Of a stretch of DNA of 56,809 nt, positions 1 through 8,890 are shown piece after piece. Each line of letters begins with the position of its first letter. The stretch's first letter is position 1. The notes under the pieces are model-generated. The model was not told the origin of the DNA and searched no databases. It saw only the letters and a program-made list of their open reading frames with translations. A program made the translations under genes and the position numbers. The stretch lies in contig NZ_KV817768.1 in assembly GCF_001814775.1 (NCBI RefSeq), positions 1 through 56,809 on the forward strand. The letters are read 5' to 3'. Source of the DNA: Streptococcus sp. HMSC067H01. GTDB lineage: Bacteria; Bacillota; Bacilli; Lactobacillales; Streptococcaceae.

Positions 1-104
1 ATTTTTTTCTGTCTAACTTTTGGGGTGCAGTTCAATAACTACCTGACATTATGCGTTTTTATTATTATGAAGATTCTATGCTAGCTTGATAGACTGATCA
101 ATTG
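1..104. other. Non-coding edge after polA, possible insertion-sequence end
   Basis: No gene or clear terminator. Bases 9-35 (TGTCTAACTTTTGGGGTGCA and on) look like terminal sequences I associate with streptococcal IS5-type elements, but this is a memory-based impression without a transposase in view. Confidence 0.25.
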
Positions 105-2738
105 CTACTTGGCCTCATACCAAGTAACGCCTTCATTTTCATCAGCAATCAGGGGCACACTGAGTTGAATGGCTTCTTCCATGGTTTGTTTGACAAGTTT
201 TTTAATGGCAGCTAATTCTGACTTAGGCACTTCAAGAACAATTTCATCGTGTACTTGTAACAGCATCTTCGTTTGATAACCACCTGCTAGCAAGGCTTTA
301 TCTAGCTGAATCATGGCGATTTTGAGAATATCTGCAGCCGATCCTTGGATAGGTGAGTTGATAGCTGTACGCTCTGCAAAGCCACGAATGTTAAAGTTAC
401 GCGAATTGATATCTGGTAACTCACGACGACGTTTGAAGAGAGTCTCTACATAACCCTTATCACGCGCCTCACGAACGACTTCATCCATGTAATTTTTGAT
501 ACCAGGGAAGCGTTCAAAGTAAGTGTCGATGTATGCTTTAGCCTCTTTACGGCTGATACCTAGGTTATTGGATAAACCAAAGTCTGAAATTCCGTAAACC
601 ACTCCAAAGTTGACAGCCTTGGCATTGCGACGGTCGTTTGGAGTCACATCCTCAGGACGCTCAATTCCAAAGACCCGCATGGCTGTCGAGGTATGGATAT
701 CAGCTCCCTCTTGGAAAGCCTTGATTAAGTGCTCATCTTTAGAGATATGCGCCAAAACTCGCAATTCAATCTGTGAATAGTCCGAGCTGAGGAGGACACT
801 ATCCTCCCACTCTGGCACGAAAGCCTTACGAATGAGGCGGCCTTGTTCCAAGCGAACAGGAATATTTTGCAAGTTTGGATCCACACTAGACAGACGACCT
901 GTCTGAGTTAAATCTTGCACATAGCGCGTGTGAATCTTGCCATCAGCTAAAATCCAATCCTGCAAACCAATCACATAAGTCGATTGAATCTTAGCAATCT
1001 GACGATAATCTAAAATTTTCTTGACGATTGGGGCAATAGGAGCTAGGCGCTCTAACACATCCACTGCTGTTGAGTAACCTGTCTTGGTTTTCTTGGTGTA
1101 TTCTATAGGGAGACCTAGCTTTTCAAAAAGTAGTTCGCCCAACTGCTTAGGCGAGTTGATGTTAAATTCCTCACCAGCCAATTCATAAATCTCTTGAGTT
1201 AGCTTTTCAATGACAAGCTCATTTTCAGCTTGCATCTCGAGTAGAGTTTCTTTTTTAACCTTAATCCCAGCGATTTCCATCTTAGCAAGAACAAAGGCCA
1301 AAGGCTGCTCCATATCATAGAGAAGGTCTAATTGTCCGTTTTCACTTAATTTCTCAAGTAAGACAGGCTCTGTCTCAACCAGCACAGCAACCTTGCGAGC
1401 CAAGTGCTCCAAGAAGGTTTCTCTCTCAGGGATAGCTTTCTTGACACCCTTACCATAGAAGGTTTCATCATCGACTAGGTAAGTTTGACCATAGAGACTA
1501 GCGATGGTTGAAATTTCATTATTCTCAACAGTAGAGAGAAGGTATTTGGCCAAGCGACTGTCAAAAGCAGGAGCCTGCAAGTCCAAACTAAAGCGATTTA
1601 AGAGAACTTTAGCTTTCTTAAAATCATATACTTTCAGAGGTGTTTTTTCTAGAAAATCCTTGAGAATCGGATCCTGCAAGAGTTCCAGCTTATCTGTAGC
1701 ATAGAGCTTGTCTCCACAAGACCAAGCGAAACCAATCAAGTCATCTGTATGGTAATTCTCACCAAAAAGTTCAAAGTGGAAGATAGAGTCGGCACTCAGC
1801 ATGTCTTCACTCACTTTGTCCACCATGGTGAAATTCAAAGTTTCAGCTTGATTCGCCTGAGAAGCATTCAAGGCTTGTTTGAGCTGCTTAAAACCCATCT
1901 CATCGTAGAATTTTCCGAGGTTTTCAATATCTGGACCGCTATAAACCAAATCATCTAGACCTATCTCAATTGGCGCTTTCGTGTCGATGGTAGCTAGTGT
2001 TTTAGACAGAAAGGCTTGTTCCTTGTCATTGACAAGATTTTCCTTCATCTTGGAAGCCTTCATGCCATCGATATTTTCATAAATACCTTCCAGCGATCCG
2101 TGTTCTAACAAGAGCTTGATCCCTGTCTTTTCACCAATCTTGGTTACACCAGGGATATTATCTGACTTATCCCCCATGAGTGCCTTAAGATCAATAAACT
2201 GAACTGGGGTAATTCCCATCTTTTCCATGAGATATTCTGGTGTAAAGGCCTCAAACTCAGCCACACCTTTCTTGGAAATCTCGACCACTGTATGCTCATC
2301 CGTCAACTGAATCAAGTCCTTGTCTCCACTAACGATCGTCACATCAAAGGAATCCTTTTCAGCCAAGCGACCAAGAGTTCCAATGATATCATCCGCCTCA
2401 TACTGGGCTAATTCATAGTGACGAATCCCAAGATGGTCTAGCAACTCACGAATAAAAGGAAATTGTTCACGAAACTCATCTGGAGTTTTAGCACGACCAC
2501 CCTTATAATCAGCATACATCTCTGTACGGAAGGTTGTCTTCCCTGCGTCAAAAGCAACCAAAATGTGGCTTGGCTGGACACGTTCCAGTAGGTGATTTAG
2601 CATCAGGTGAAAACCGTAGATTGCATTGGTATGTAATCCATTGTCATTTTTAAAACGATCCAGCTGCTGATAAAGAGCGAAAAAAGCTCGAAAAGCAACT
2701 GAAGATCCATCAATCAATAATAATTTTTTCTTGTCCAT
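105..2738 (-). CDS. polA: DNA polymerase I
   Basis: This 877-residue protein fills gaps and removes RNA primers in replication and repair. The first ~290 residues are the 5'-nuclease domain (LLLIDGSSVAFRAFFAL near the start, then VSGDKDLIQLT and LKALMGDKSDNIPGV). A central region resembles a 3'-5' exonuclease that is probably inactive, and the last ~390 residues are the family A polymerase with motif A (SSDYSQIELRVL), the O-helix (RRNAKAVNFGVVYG) and motif C (QVHDEIVLEV). An upstream in-frame ATG at 2774 would add 12 hydrophobic residues; I prefer the ATG at 2738 because MDKKKLLLIDGSS is the normal start of streptococcal PolA. A TATAAT lies only 6 nt before this ATG and no Shine-Dalgarno is seen (see findings). 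It follows cbpD on the same strand; from memory, this adjacency is not the S. pneumoniae TIGR4 arrangement. Confidence 0.97.
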   Translation of the reverse strand: MDKKKLLLIDGSSVAFRAFFALYQQLDRFKNDNGLHTNAIYGFHLMLNHLLERVQPSHILVAFDAGKTTFRTEMYADYKGGRAKTPDEFREQFPFIRELLDHLGIRHYELAQYEADDIIGTLGRLAEKDSFDVTIVSGDKDLIQLTDEHTVVEISKKGVAEFEAFTPEYLMEKMGITPVQFIDLKALMGDKSDNIPGVTKIGEKTGIKLLLEHGSLEGIYENIDGMKASKMKENLVNDKEQAFLSKTLATIDTKAPIEIGLDDLVYSGPDIENLGKFYDEMGFKQLKQALNASQANQAETLNFTMVDKVSEDMLSADSIFHFELFGENYHTDDLIGFAWSCGDKLYATDKLELLQDPILKDFLEKTPLKVYDFKKAKVLLNRFSLDLQAPAFDSRLAKYLLSTVENNEISTIASLYGQTYLVDDETFYGKGVKKAIPERETFLEHLARKVAVLVETEPVLLEKLSENGQLDLLYDMEQPLAFVLAKMEIAGIKVKKETLLEMQAENELVIEKLTQEIYELAGEEFNINSPKQLGELLFEKLGLPIEYTKKTKTGYSTAVDVLERLAPIAPIVKKILDYRQIAKIQSTYVIGLQDWILADGKIHTRYVQDLTQTGRLSSVDPNLQNIPVRLEQGRLIRKAFVPEWEDSVLLSSDYSQIELRVLAHISKDEHLIKAFQEGADIHTSTAMRVFGIERPEDVTPNDRRNAKAVNFGVVYGISDFGLSNNLGISRKEAKAYIDTYFERFPGIKNYMDEVVREARDKGYVETLFKRRRELPDINSRNFNIRGFAERTAINSPIQGSAADILKIAMIQLDKALLAGGYQTKMLLQVHDEIVLEVPKSELAAIKKLVKQTMEEAIQLSVPLIADENEGVTWYEAK

Positions 2739-2802
2739 ACACCCATTATAAAGGAAAGCAAGGAAAAATACCATCGGGAAGAGTTAGATTATTGGTGAAA
2801 GC

Positions 2803-3936
2803 TTATTGGGGTGATTCTTCCACTCGCGCACCATTGCTGTCAACTTGGAAACCATCGATAGTCGTATCTACTGCCAATTCTCCAGATGCATTCACGTAAT
2901 AATATTTCCCTGAGACTTGGAACCACTGACTAGTCTTCATAGCTCCCGAGTTTTCAAGATAATACCAAATGCCTTTGTCCTTTAACCAACCTGTCTGCAT
3001 TTCGCCAGATGATTTCAGGTAATACCACTTGGAGCCATCTTTTAACCAGCCCGTGGTCATTGTACCATCAGCTTGTAAATGATACCAACTTCCATTTAGC
3101 TTCTTCCAACCGACTTCTTTCTGACCATTTTCATAATAGTACCAAATTGTTCCTTCTTTTTCCCATCCATTTTTAGAACGAGAGTTTCCTTCCAGCTGGA
3201 CATATCTTCGACTACCAGTTCGTGATAGATAAGAAAGCCATTTATAGCCATCTTTTTCAAGAGTCTGATCATAATGAACGCTTTCCCCCGCATAATAATA
3301 ATCGATAATAGTGGCAGTCAGTGAGGGCTGATCCCTAATGGCAGCTTTTTCTGTAAAAATATGTGTCCCGCTAGAGACGGGAGAAGGATGATAATTTCCT
3401 GCGCTAGTATTCCCCACATCTTTAAAATGAATAAATCCAGTCATAGAATTGGCCTTTACCGTTCGTCGATTATACCTTTCTCTGACTCCATAATTATATT
3501 CTTCAATTTCAATCATATCACCAAACACATTGGATACCCAAGCGACATGACCATACTGTCCGCTTGCATCCCAAGCGATAGAACCAATTGCTGGACGCTG
3601 ATCTACACGATAACCTTCTCGTTTAGCACGATAACCCCAATCCTTAGCATTCCCGTACGCAGCAGGTAGCTCAAAACCATTGACACTACTTAAACGAAAG
3701 GCAGCGAAAGACGTACACTGTCTGGAATACATCCGCCACTTATCAATTTCTTGACTTCCATTTTTATAATAATAGGGATAATCATCTCCTCGTGCCAGTG
3801 ATCCATTGTTTGCCTGATTGGCATGAACAGCTCCTCCACCAAACAAAAAAGCCCCCGCTAACAATAGAGAAGTTGTCCCAACAACTGTTTTTCTAAGAGC
3901 AAATCTCTTTTTACTTCCTGCTTTACTGAATGTCAT
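2803..3936 (-). CDS. cbpD: Choline-binding murein hydrolase CbpD (competence fratricin)
   Basis: A 377-residue secreted peptidoglycan hydrolase of the type released by competent streptococci to lyse non-competent relatives. Residues 1-39 are a signal peptide ending AVHA. Residues ~50-175 are a CHAP amidase/endopeptidase domain with catalytic Cys74 (SRQCTSF) and His130 (GQYGHVAWV). Residues ~187-250 are one SH3b domain (AAIRDQPS... KWLSY... RYVQLEG). Residues ~257-357 are about five choline-binding repeats of the GWLKDGSKWYYLKSSGEMQT type, which anchor the protein to phosphocholine on teichoic acids. From memory pneumococcal CbpD has two SH3b domains and about 448 residues, so this is a shorter form. 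The start has a good RBS (GGAG, 8 nt). A degenerate ComX box lies about 50 bp upstream, which fits late-competence expression. Confidence 0.9.
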   Translation of the reverse strand: MTFSKAGSKKRFALRKTVVGTTSLLLAGAFLFGGGAVHANQANNGSLARGDDYPYYYKNGSQEIDKWRMYSRQCTSFAAFRLSSVNGFELPAAYGNAKDWGYRAKREGYRVDQRPAIGSIAWDASGQYGHVAWVSNVFGDMIEIEEYNYGVRERYNRRTVKANSMTGFIHFKDVGNTSAGNYHPSPVSSGTHIFTEKAAIRDQPSLTATIIDYYYAGESVHYDQTLEKDGYKWLSYLSRTGSRRYVQLEGNSRSKNGWEKEGTIWYYYENGQKEVGWKKLNGSWYHLQADGTMTTGWLKDGSKWYYLKSSGEMQTGWLKDKGIWYYLENSGAMKTSQWFQVSGKYYYVNASGELAVDTTIDGFQVDSNGARVEESPQ

Positions 3937-3964
3937 TCATTCTCCTTCAAATAATTAGATTTTT

Positions 3965-3992
3965 GAGGTTGACCTCATCTATATCATTCGAA
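3965..3992 (-). promoter_or_regulatory. Probable ComX (cin) box and leader palindrome of cbpD
   Basis: Read on minus, the sequence at 3992-3985 is TTCGAATG after a T-rich stretch. It matches the streptococcal SigX -10 consensus TACGAATA at 6 of 8 positions, including the CGAAT core. Transcription from it would give a leader of about 40 nt carrying a short inverted repeat (GAGGT/ACCTC, 3965-3976) before the RBS. The call rests on the core match plus the known competence control of cbpD in pneumococcus. Confidence 0.5.
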
Positions 3993-4000
3993 AGAAAAAG

Positions 4001-4028
4001 AAAAAAGTGAGAAATCTTCTCACTTTCA
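4001..4028 (-). terminator. Terminator after veg
   Basis: A 10-bp perfect stem, AAAGTGAGAA (4004-4013) pairing with TTCTCACTTT (4017-4026), with a 3-nt loop. On minus it is followed by a run of T residues (A-run at 4001-4006). It lies between the veg stop and the cbpD promoter and would end the gdpP-rplI-dnaB-veg transcript. Confidence 0.8.
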
Positions 4029-4037
4029 CGATTATCC

Positions 4038-4304
4038 TTAATCCAAATAATGAATCAAGTTCTTTTCCGTTAAAATATCTGAATATGTGAAAGATTCAAC
4101 ATAGACATTAGCTTGCTTGTCTCCTTCAACATTTCCAAACTCAACGATGAAGAGCGAAGGATAAACCTCAATTAGTTTTCCTAAACGATTTTTTTGGCGT
4201 TTACGACCATTTTCTAGGGTCATTTCCACCACTTGTCCCTCATGCGCCTTAATTTCTTCTTTGATTTTTTTCATTTTAGCCACATCTGTAAATGCGTCTG
4301 TCAT
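4038..4304 (-). CDS. veg: Veg family protein (DUF1021)
   Basis: An 88-residue protein recognised as the Veg/DUF1021 family by its full-length pattern: an N-terminal helix (AKMKKIKEEIKAHEGQVVE) followed by a small beta-barrel-like part (KNRLGKLIEVYPSLFIVEF, YVESFTYSDIL). In Bacillus, Veg has been linked to biofilm gene control; its role in streptococci is not established. The start codon overlaps the dnaB stop by 4 nt (ATGA type), so it is translationally coupled and is the last gene of the operon. Length is normal for the family. Confidence 0.85.
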   Translation of the reverse strand: MTDAFTDVAKMKKIKEEIKAHEGQVVEMTLENGRKRQKNRLGKLIEVYPSLFIVEFGNVEGDKQANVYVESFTYSDILTEKNLIHYLD

Positions 4305-5659
4305 CTTGGTTCCTCCATCTTCGAAATACTTGAAAACTTATTATATTCTTTTTGGAAAATCAATTCTACCGTTCCACGTGCACCGCTACGGTTTTTCTCG
4401 ATAATCACTTCTACCTTATTATTTGGGATTCCTTCCTCTTCTTCACCACCACGCTCATAATAATCATCACGATAGAGGAAGGCTACAATATCTGCATCCT
4501 GCTCGATTGATCCAGATTCACGAATATCAGACAAGACTGGTCTCTTATCTTGACGTTGTTCAACTCCACGGGACAGCTGACTGAGAGCTATAACTGGAAC
4601 TTTGAGTTCTTTCGCTAAGATTTTCAACTGACGGGAAATCTCAGATACTTCTTGTTGACGATTTTCCCGACCAGTTCCTGTGATAAGTTGGAGATAGTCA
4701 ATTAAAATCAAACCTAAATTCCCTGTTTCTTGAGCCAGTTTACGGGAACGGGAGCGAATTTCTGTGATCCGAATTCCAGGTGTGTCATCAATATAGATAC
4801 TTGCATTAGCTAAATTTCCCTGAGCAATCGTATACTTACGCCATTCTTCCTCAGTCAATTGACCCGTACGGATAGAGTGTGACTCTACCAAACCTTCCGC
4901 AGCCAGCATACGATCGACCAAGCTTTCAGCACCCATTTCCAGAGAGAAAATAGCAACTGTCTTATCAAGTTTGGTTCCAATATTTTGAGCTATATTCAAA
5001 GCAAAGGCTGTCTTACCAACCGCAGGACGAGCTGCCAAAATAATCAATTCTTCCTCATGCAGACCAGTCGTCATATGGTCTAAATCTCGATAACCTGTCG
5101 CAATACCCGTGATATCTGAAGTCTGTTGTGAACGAGCTTCTAGATTTCCGAAGTTGATATTCAGAATATCTCGAATATTTTTAAAGCCATTTCGATTGGC
5201 ATTCTCACTAACGCCAATCAAGCCTTTTTCTGCACGAGCAATAATTTCGTCAGCAGGTTGAGAAGCTTCATAGGCTAGGTTTACAGACTCTGTCAACTTA
5301 GCAATTAGGCGTCGAAGCATAGCCTTTTCTGCTACAATTTTAGCATAGTATTCCGCATTGGCAGAGGTCGGCACTGAATTGACAATCTCAACCAGATAAG
5401 ACAAGCCTCCGATAGTTTGTAAATCACCTTGACTATCTAGTATCGTCCGAACTGTGGTTGCGTCAATAGCATCCCCACGATCAGATAAGTCAACCATAGC
5501 CTGAAAAATCAAACGGTGGGCATACTTAAAGAAGTCTCGTGAATCAATATATTCCCGGACAAAAACGAGTTTAGTCTCATCAATAAAAATGGCTCCCAAG
5601 ACAGATTGCTCTGCTAGGATATCTTGAGGCTGAACACGTAGTTCTTCAACTTCTGCCAT
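4301..5659 (-). CDS. dnaB: Replicative DNA helicase DnaB
   Basis: A 452-residue hexameric 5'-3' helicase that unwinds DNA ahead of the replication fork (called DnaC in Bacillus). The N-terminal domain begins RVQPQDILAEQSVLGAIF. The RecA-like domain has Walker A ARPAVGKTAFALN, Walker B GLILIDYLQLI and the family motif SQLSRGVEQRQDKRP. Length is normal. It starts 42 bp after rplI on the same strand and overlaps veg by 4 nt. Linkage of rplI and dnaB is common in Firmicutes. Confidence 0.97.
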   Translation of the reverse strand: MAEVEELRVQPQDILAEQSVLGAIFIDETKLVFVREYIDSRDFFKYAHRLIFQAMVDLSDRGDAIDATTVRTILDSQGDLQTIGGLSYLVEIVNSVPTSANAEYYAKIVAEKAMLRRLIAKLTESVNLAYEASQPADEIIARAEKGLIGVSENANRNGFKNIRDILNINFGNLEARSQQTSDITGIATGYRDLDHMTTGLHEEELIILAARPAVGKTAFALNIAQNIGTKLDKTVAIFSLEMGAESLVDRMLAAEGLVESHSIRTGQLTEEEWRKYTIAQGNLANASIYIDDTPGIRITEIRSRSRKLAQETGNLGLILIDYLQLITGTGRENRQQEVSEISRQLKILAKELKVPVIALSQLSRGVEQRQDKRPVLSDIRESGSIEQDADIVAFLYRDDYYERGGEEEEGIPNNKVEVIIEKNRSGARGTVELIFQKEYNKFSSISKMEEPR

Positions 5660-5701
5660 CAGACTTTCCTTCCTTTTACAAAATTGTCAACCAATCGTAA
5701 A

Positions 5702-6154
5702 TTATGCTTCCTTGACACGGAGATTGATTACACTTGTCACATCTTGATAAATCTTCACTGGAACATCAATCAAACCAACTGCTCGAATTGGTGATTGAAC
5801 TTGAATATGGCGTTTATCAATTTTAATACCAAATTGTTTTTGCAATTCTTCTGCAATTTTCTTGTTGGTGATAGATCCAAATGTACGACCATCTGGACCA
5901 ACCTTTTCGACAAACTCAACGATTGTTTCTTCTGCTTCCAGTTTTGCTTTAATTTCCTTAGCTTCTGCAAGCATCTCTACATGTGCTTTTTCTTCTGATT
6001 TTTGTTTACCACGCAACTCACCAATAGCTTGAGCTGTCGCTTCCTTAGCAAGGTTTTTCTTAATTAAAAAGTTTTGTGCATATCCAGTTGGCACTTCTTT
6101 AATTTCACCTTTTTTTCCTTTACCTTTAACATCTGCTAAAAAGATTACTTTCAT
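5702..6154 (-). CDS. rplI: 50S ribosomal protein L9
   Basis: A 150-residue ribosomal protein with the L9 N-terminal signature ([17 protein letters not shown] after [21 protein letters not shown]), a long connecting helix and a C-terminal domain ([19 protein letters not shown]). It binds 23S rRNA at the base of the L1 stalk. The ATG overlaps the end of gdpP by 4 nt, so it is coupled to it. Length is typical. Confidence 0.97.
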   Translation of the reverse strand: MKVIFLADVKGKGKKGEIKEVPTGYAQNFLIKKNLAKEATAQAIGELRGKQKSEEKAHVEMLAEAKEIKAKLEAEETIVEFVEKVGPDGRTFGSITNKKIAEELQKQFGIKIDKRHIQVQSPIRAVGLIDVPVKIYQDVTSVINLRVKEA

Positions 6155-8124
6155 TCTTCTGACTCCTTTTCTTTTGTTTCATTAAAAATAACTGTTTTTA
6201 GTTTATCTCCTGCTTCTTGCAGGCTCATATCTGTCAACCGCGCTGCAGCTAAGTTAAAGTGACCACCGCCACCTAACATTTCCATAATTCGCTGGACATT
6301 AATCTTACTTCTACTTCGCGCAGAAATAGAGATCGCTCCTTGACTATTCTTAGCAAGTACAAAGCTGGCTTCTATACCTGACATGGCAAGCATAGCATCA
6401 GCAGCTTTACTAATAACTACGGTATCGTACTCTTTATCCTCTAAAGCTTGAGCAACTAGAATTGATGGTTGTACCATCTGCCCTTGTAAAATTAACTCAT
6501 TTACTAATCGATATTCTTCAAAATCCGTGGCCGAAATTTCCTGAATGACAATACTATCACTGCCTCTTGTTCTGAGATAGCTTGCTACATCAAAGGTACG
6601 ACTTGTTACGCGAGAGGTGAAATTCTTTGTATCCAACATCATTCCACCCATAAGAATACTAGCCTGAATACGACTCAAACGTGTTTTCTTAGAATTTTGA
6701 AATTGAATCAACTCCGTCACCAGCTCACTGGCACTGCTAGCTCCACTTTCTATATAAGTAATGACTGCATTATCTGGAAAATCTTGGTCCCGACGGTGAT
6801 GGTCAATGACGATTGTCTGTGTAAACAAGTCATAAAACTCTTTAGATAAGGTCAAAGCCGTCTTGGAATGGTCAACCATCACAAGCAAGGAACGTTTGTT
6901 AACCATTGTCATAGCCTGGACTAAAGGAAGAAGTTTTGAAACACCCTCCTCTTCCAAATAGTTGATAGCTCGAGCGATGTCTGGAGACATCTGCGTAGGA
7001 TCATAAACCACATAACTATCTTCCAGTACATTACTCGAAAACAACTGCATTCCAACCGCTGAGCCAAGAGCATCCATATCCAGATTCTTATGACCAACCA
7101 CAAAAACTCGATCGACACTTTTAAGTTTGTCTGAGATAGCCGTCATCATGGCACGAGTTCGTGTCCGAGTACGTTTAACTGATGCTGCTGAACCGCCTCC
7201 AAAGTAGATTGGATTTTTGGTTTCATCATTCTCTTTTACAACTACTTGGTCACCACCACGAACTTCCGCTAAGTTGAGATTGAGAAGAGCAACCTTCCCA
7301 ATCTGGTCATGATTCCCATCACCATAAGAGAAGCCCATACTCATTGTCAGAGGTAAATTCCGTTGCTTAGCTTCCTCACGAAAGGTATCAATCACAGAAA
7401 ATTTATCCTGCATCAAGTGATCAAGTACGGTATAGTCCGTAAATAAATAGAAACGATCCATACTCACTCTACGCGAAAACATAGCATATTTCGTACTAAA
7501 TTCTGAAACAAAATTTGCAACAAAGCTATTGATATGACTAATGTCTGATTCAGACGTTTCATTTTCCAAATCATCATAGTTATCAACTGAGATAATTCCG
7601 ATTACCGGTCTACTTGTCACAAGCTCAACAGTTGCTTCATACTCACCAGAAACATCAAAAAAGTATAAGACACCCGAATTTCTATCCAAATGCACCGCAT
7701 ACCTTTTCTCACCAATATTGGCATAAGTACCAGGTGATGAAATCGAACTCTTTAAAATCATTTGAAATTGAGGAAAATCAATTTCTCCATCCTCAGTTGT
7801 CAAAATTAATTCAGCATAGGGATTGAACCACTCAATCTCACTACTGTTCATATTTAATTTAACAACCCCAACAGGCATTTGCTCAAGAAGGGCACTCAAA
7901 CTATCCGTAGCCTGATGATTGATATACTGGATTTGCTCGATATCCGTTTTTTTGTAGTATTTTTTCTGGAAATTAAAAAGCAGAACATAGAATACTAAAA
8001 ATAAAAATAGGCTCGCTATAGTGACAAAATCATCCTTTACAAACACAATCAAAATAGTCATCATCGTAAAGGTTACCATAGCAATCAGGTATATAAAAAA
8101 GGGATTTATTTCATTTTTTTTCAT
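6151..8124 (-). CDS. gdpP: Cyclic-di-AMP phosphodiesterase GdpP (Pde1)
   Basis: A 657-residue membrane enzyme that hydrolyses c-di-AMP and so affects osmotic balance, beta-lactam tolerance and competence in streptococci. Two transmembrane helices lie within residues ~8-52, followed by a PAS-like domain, a degenerate GGDEF domain ([16 protein letters not shown]) and DHH ([33 protein letters not shown]) plus DHHA1 ([11 protein letters not shown]) catalytic domains. An ATG at 8142 would add six residues, but it is only 1 nt from the -10 hexamer; the ATG at 8124 has an AGAGG element upstream and is preferred. It heads the operon with rplI, dnaB and veg. Confidence 0.93.
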   Translation of the reverse strand: MKKNEINPFFIYLIAMVTFTMMTILIVFVKDDFVTIASLFLFLVFYVLLFNFQKKYYKKTDIEQIQYINHQATDSLSALLEQMPVGVVKLNMNSSEIEWFNPYAELILTTEDGEIDFPQFQMILKSSISSPGTYANIGEKRYAVHLDRNSGVLYFFDVSGEYEATVELVTSRPVIGIISVDNYDDLENETSESDISHINSFVANFVSEFSTKYAMFSRRVSMDRFYLFTDYTVLDHLMQDKFSVIDTFREEAKQRNLPLTMSMGFSYGDGNHDQIGKVALLNLNLAEVRGGDQVVVKENDETKNPIYFGGGSAASVKRTRTRTRAMMTAISDKLKSVDRVFVVGHKNLDMDALGSAVGMQLFSSNVLEDSYVVYDPTQMSPDIARAINYLEEEGVSKLLPLVQAMTMVNKRSLLVMVDHSKTALTLSKEFYDLFTQTIVIDHHRRDQDFPDNAVITYIESGASSASELVTELIQFQNSKKTRLSRIQASILMGGMMLDTKNFTSRVTSRTFDVASYLRTRGSDSIVIQEISATDFEEYRLVNELILQGQMVQPSILVAQALEDKEYDTVVISKAADAMLAMSGIEASFVLAKNSQGAISISARSRSKINVQRIMEMLGGGGHFNLAAARLTDMSLQEAGDKLKTVIFNETKEKESEE

Positions 8125-8143
8125 TCCAAACCTCTTGCGCATT

Positions 8144-8152
8144 ATTATACCA
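8144..8152 (-). promoter_or_regulatory. Extended -10 promoter of the gdpP operon
   Basis: Read on minus there is TGGTATAAT, a perfect -10 hexamer (8144-8149) with the TGn extension. No good -35 is seen at 16-18 bp. It gives a leader of about 12 nt to the ATG at 8124. Confidence 0.65.
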
Positions 8153-8218
8153 CAAAAGTAGTCAAAATGCGACTTTTAAAGAGGTATCTCTAGCTGCCAA
8201 CTTCAGATTTCCAAACTA

Positions 8219-8250
8219 AAAAGTGGTTTACACTAGTGTAAACCACTTTT
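8219..8250 (-). terminator. Palindromic terminator after raiA
   Basis: A perfect 32-bp palindrome: AAAAGTGGTTTACAC, then TA, then its exact complement, so both strands form the same 15-bp hairpin ending in TTTT. It lies 13 bp downstream of the raiA stop and should end raiA transcription on minus. Confidence 0.85.
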
Positions 8251-8262
8251 ACAGACTAATCA

Positions 8263-8811
8263 TTAAGATTCTTTAACTTCCAGAAGACCGATATCTCCAT
8301 CTTCACGACGATAGATTACATTTGTTGTTTCGTCTTCAACATCTACATAGATGAAGAAGTCATGTCCCAACAAGTCCATTTGAAGAATTGCTTCTTCCAA
8401 ATCCATAGGTTTCAAATCAATTTGTTTTGAACGAACAACTTTTGGTTGCACTACATCCAACTCTTCAACCAAAACATCTGTAAAGAGTTGACTTGTTGAT
8501 ACTTTATTTCTATTTTTACGCTCAATCTTTGTTTTGTTTTTACGGATCTGACGCTCAATCTTATCTGTCACCAAATCAATAGAACCATACATATCTTGAG
8601 AAATGTCTTCTGCACGAAGAGTAATAGATCCAAGCGGAATGGTTACTTCTACTTTAGCAGTCTTTTCACGGTAAACTTTCAAGTTTACACGTGCGTCCAA
8701 TTCTTGGTCTGCTTGGAAGTATTTTTCGATCTTTTCGAGTTTAGAAACTACATAATCACGAATTGCTTCTGTTACTTCTAGGTTTTCACCACGGATACTA
8801 TATTTAATCAT
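8263..8811 (-). CDS. raiA: Long-form ribosome hibernation promoting factor
   Basis: A 182-residue protein of the long HPF/YfiA type. The N-terminal ~100 residues (MIKYSIRGENLEVTEAIRDY... AEDISQDMYGSIDLVTDKI) bind the 30S subunit and block translation. The C-terminal ~55 residues (VVRSKQIDLKPMDLEEAIL... FIYVDVEDETTNVIYRRED) mediate 70S dimerisation into inactive 100S particles in slow growth. It follows comFC, as in S. pneumoniae, but has a strong promoter of its own in the gap, so it can be expressed apart from competence. A cre-like motif overlaps that promoter. Confidence 0.93.
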   Translation of the reverse strand: MIKYSIRGENLEVTEAIRDYVVSKLEKIEKYFQADQELDARVNLKVYREKTAKVEVTIPLGSITLRAEDISQDMYGSIDLVTDKIERQIRKNKTKIERKNRNKVSTSQLFTDVLVEELDVVQPKVVRSKQIDLKPMDLEEAILQMDLLGHDFFIYVDVEDETTNVIYRREDGDIGLLEVKES

Positions 8812-8852
8812 ATAAGTACCTTCTTTCTAAACATATTTGTTTTTCTAATTAT

Positions 8853-8881
8853 ATTATAACGCTTTCAAAAAATTATTGCAA
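8853..8881 (-). promoter_or_regulatory. raiA promoter with a cre-like site
   Basis: On minus: -35 TTGCAA (8876-8881), 17-bp spacer, -10 TATAAT (8853-8858). Overlapping the spacer and -10 is TTGAAAGCGTTATAA (8854-8868), which fits the CcpA consensus WTGNAANCGNWNNCW except for A in place of the late C. If real, it would link ribosome hibernation to carbon supply. The promoter is well supported; the cre call is inference. Confidence 0.75.
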
Positions 8882-8890
8882 ACTTTTTCC

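Noticed and set aside
3361..3669. 102-codon ORF antisense to cbpD
   Set aside because: Inside the CHAP-coding region, with no RBS or domain; an antisense shadow.
8125..8142. ATG at 8142 as gdpP start
   Set aside because: It is 1 nt from the -10 hexamer, so it would probably not be in the transcript.
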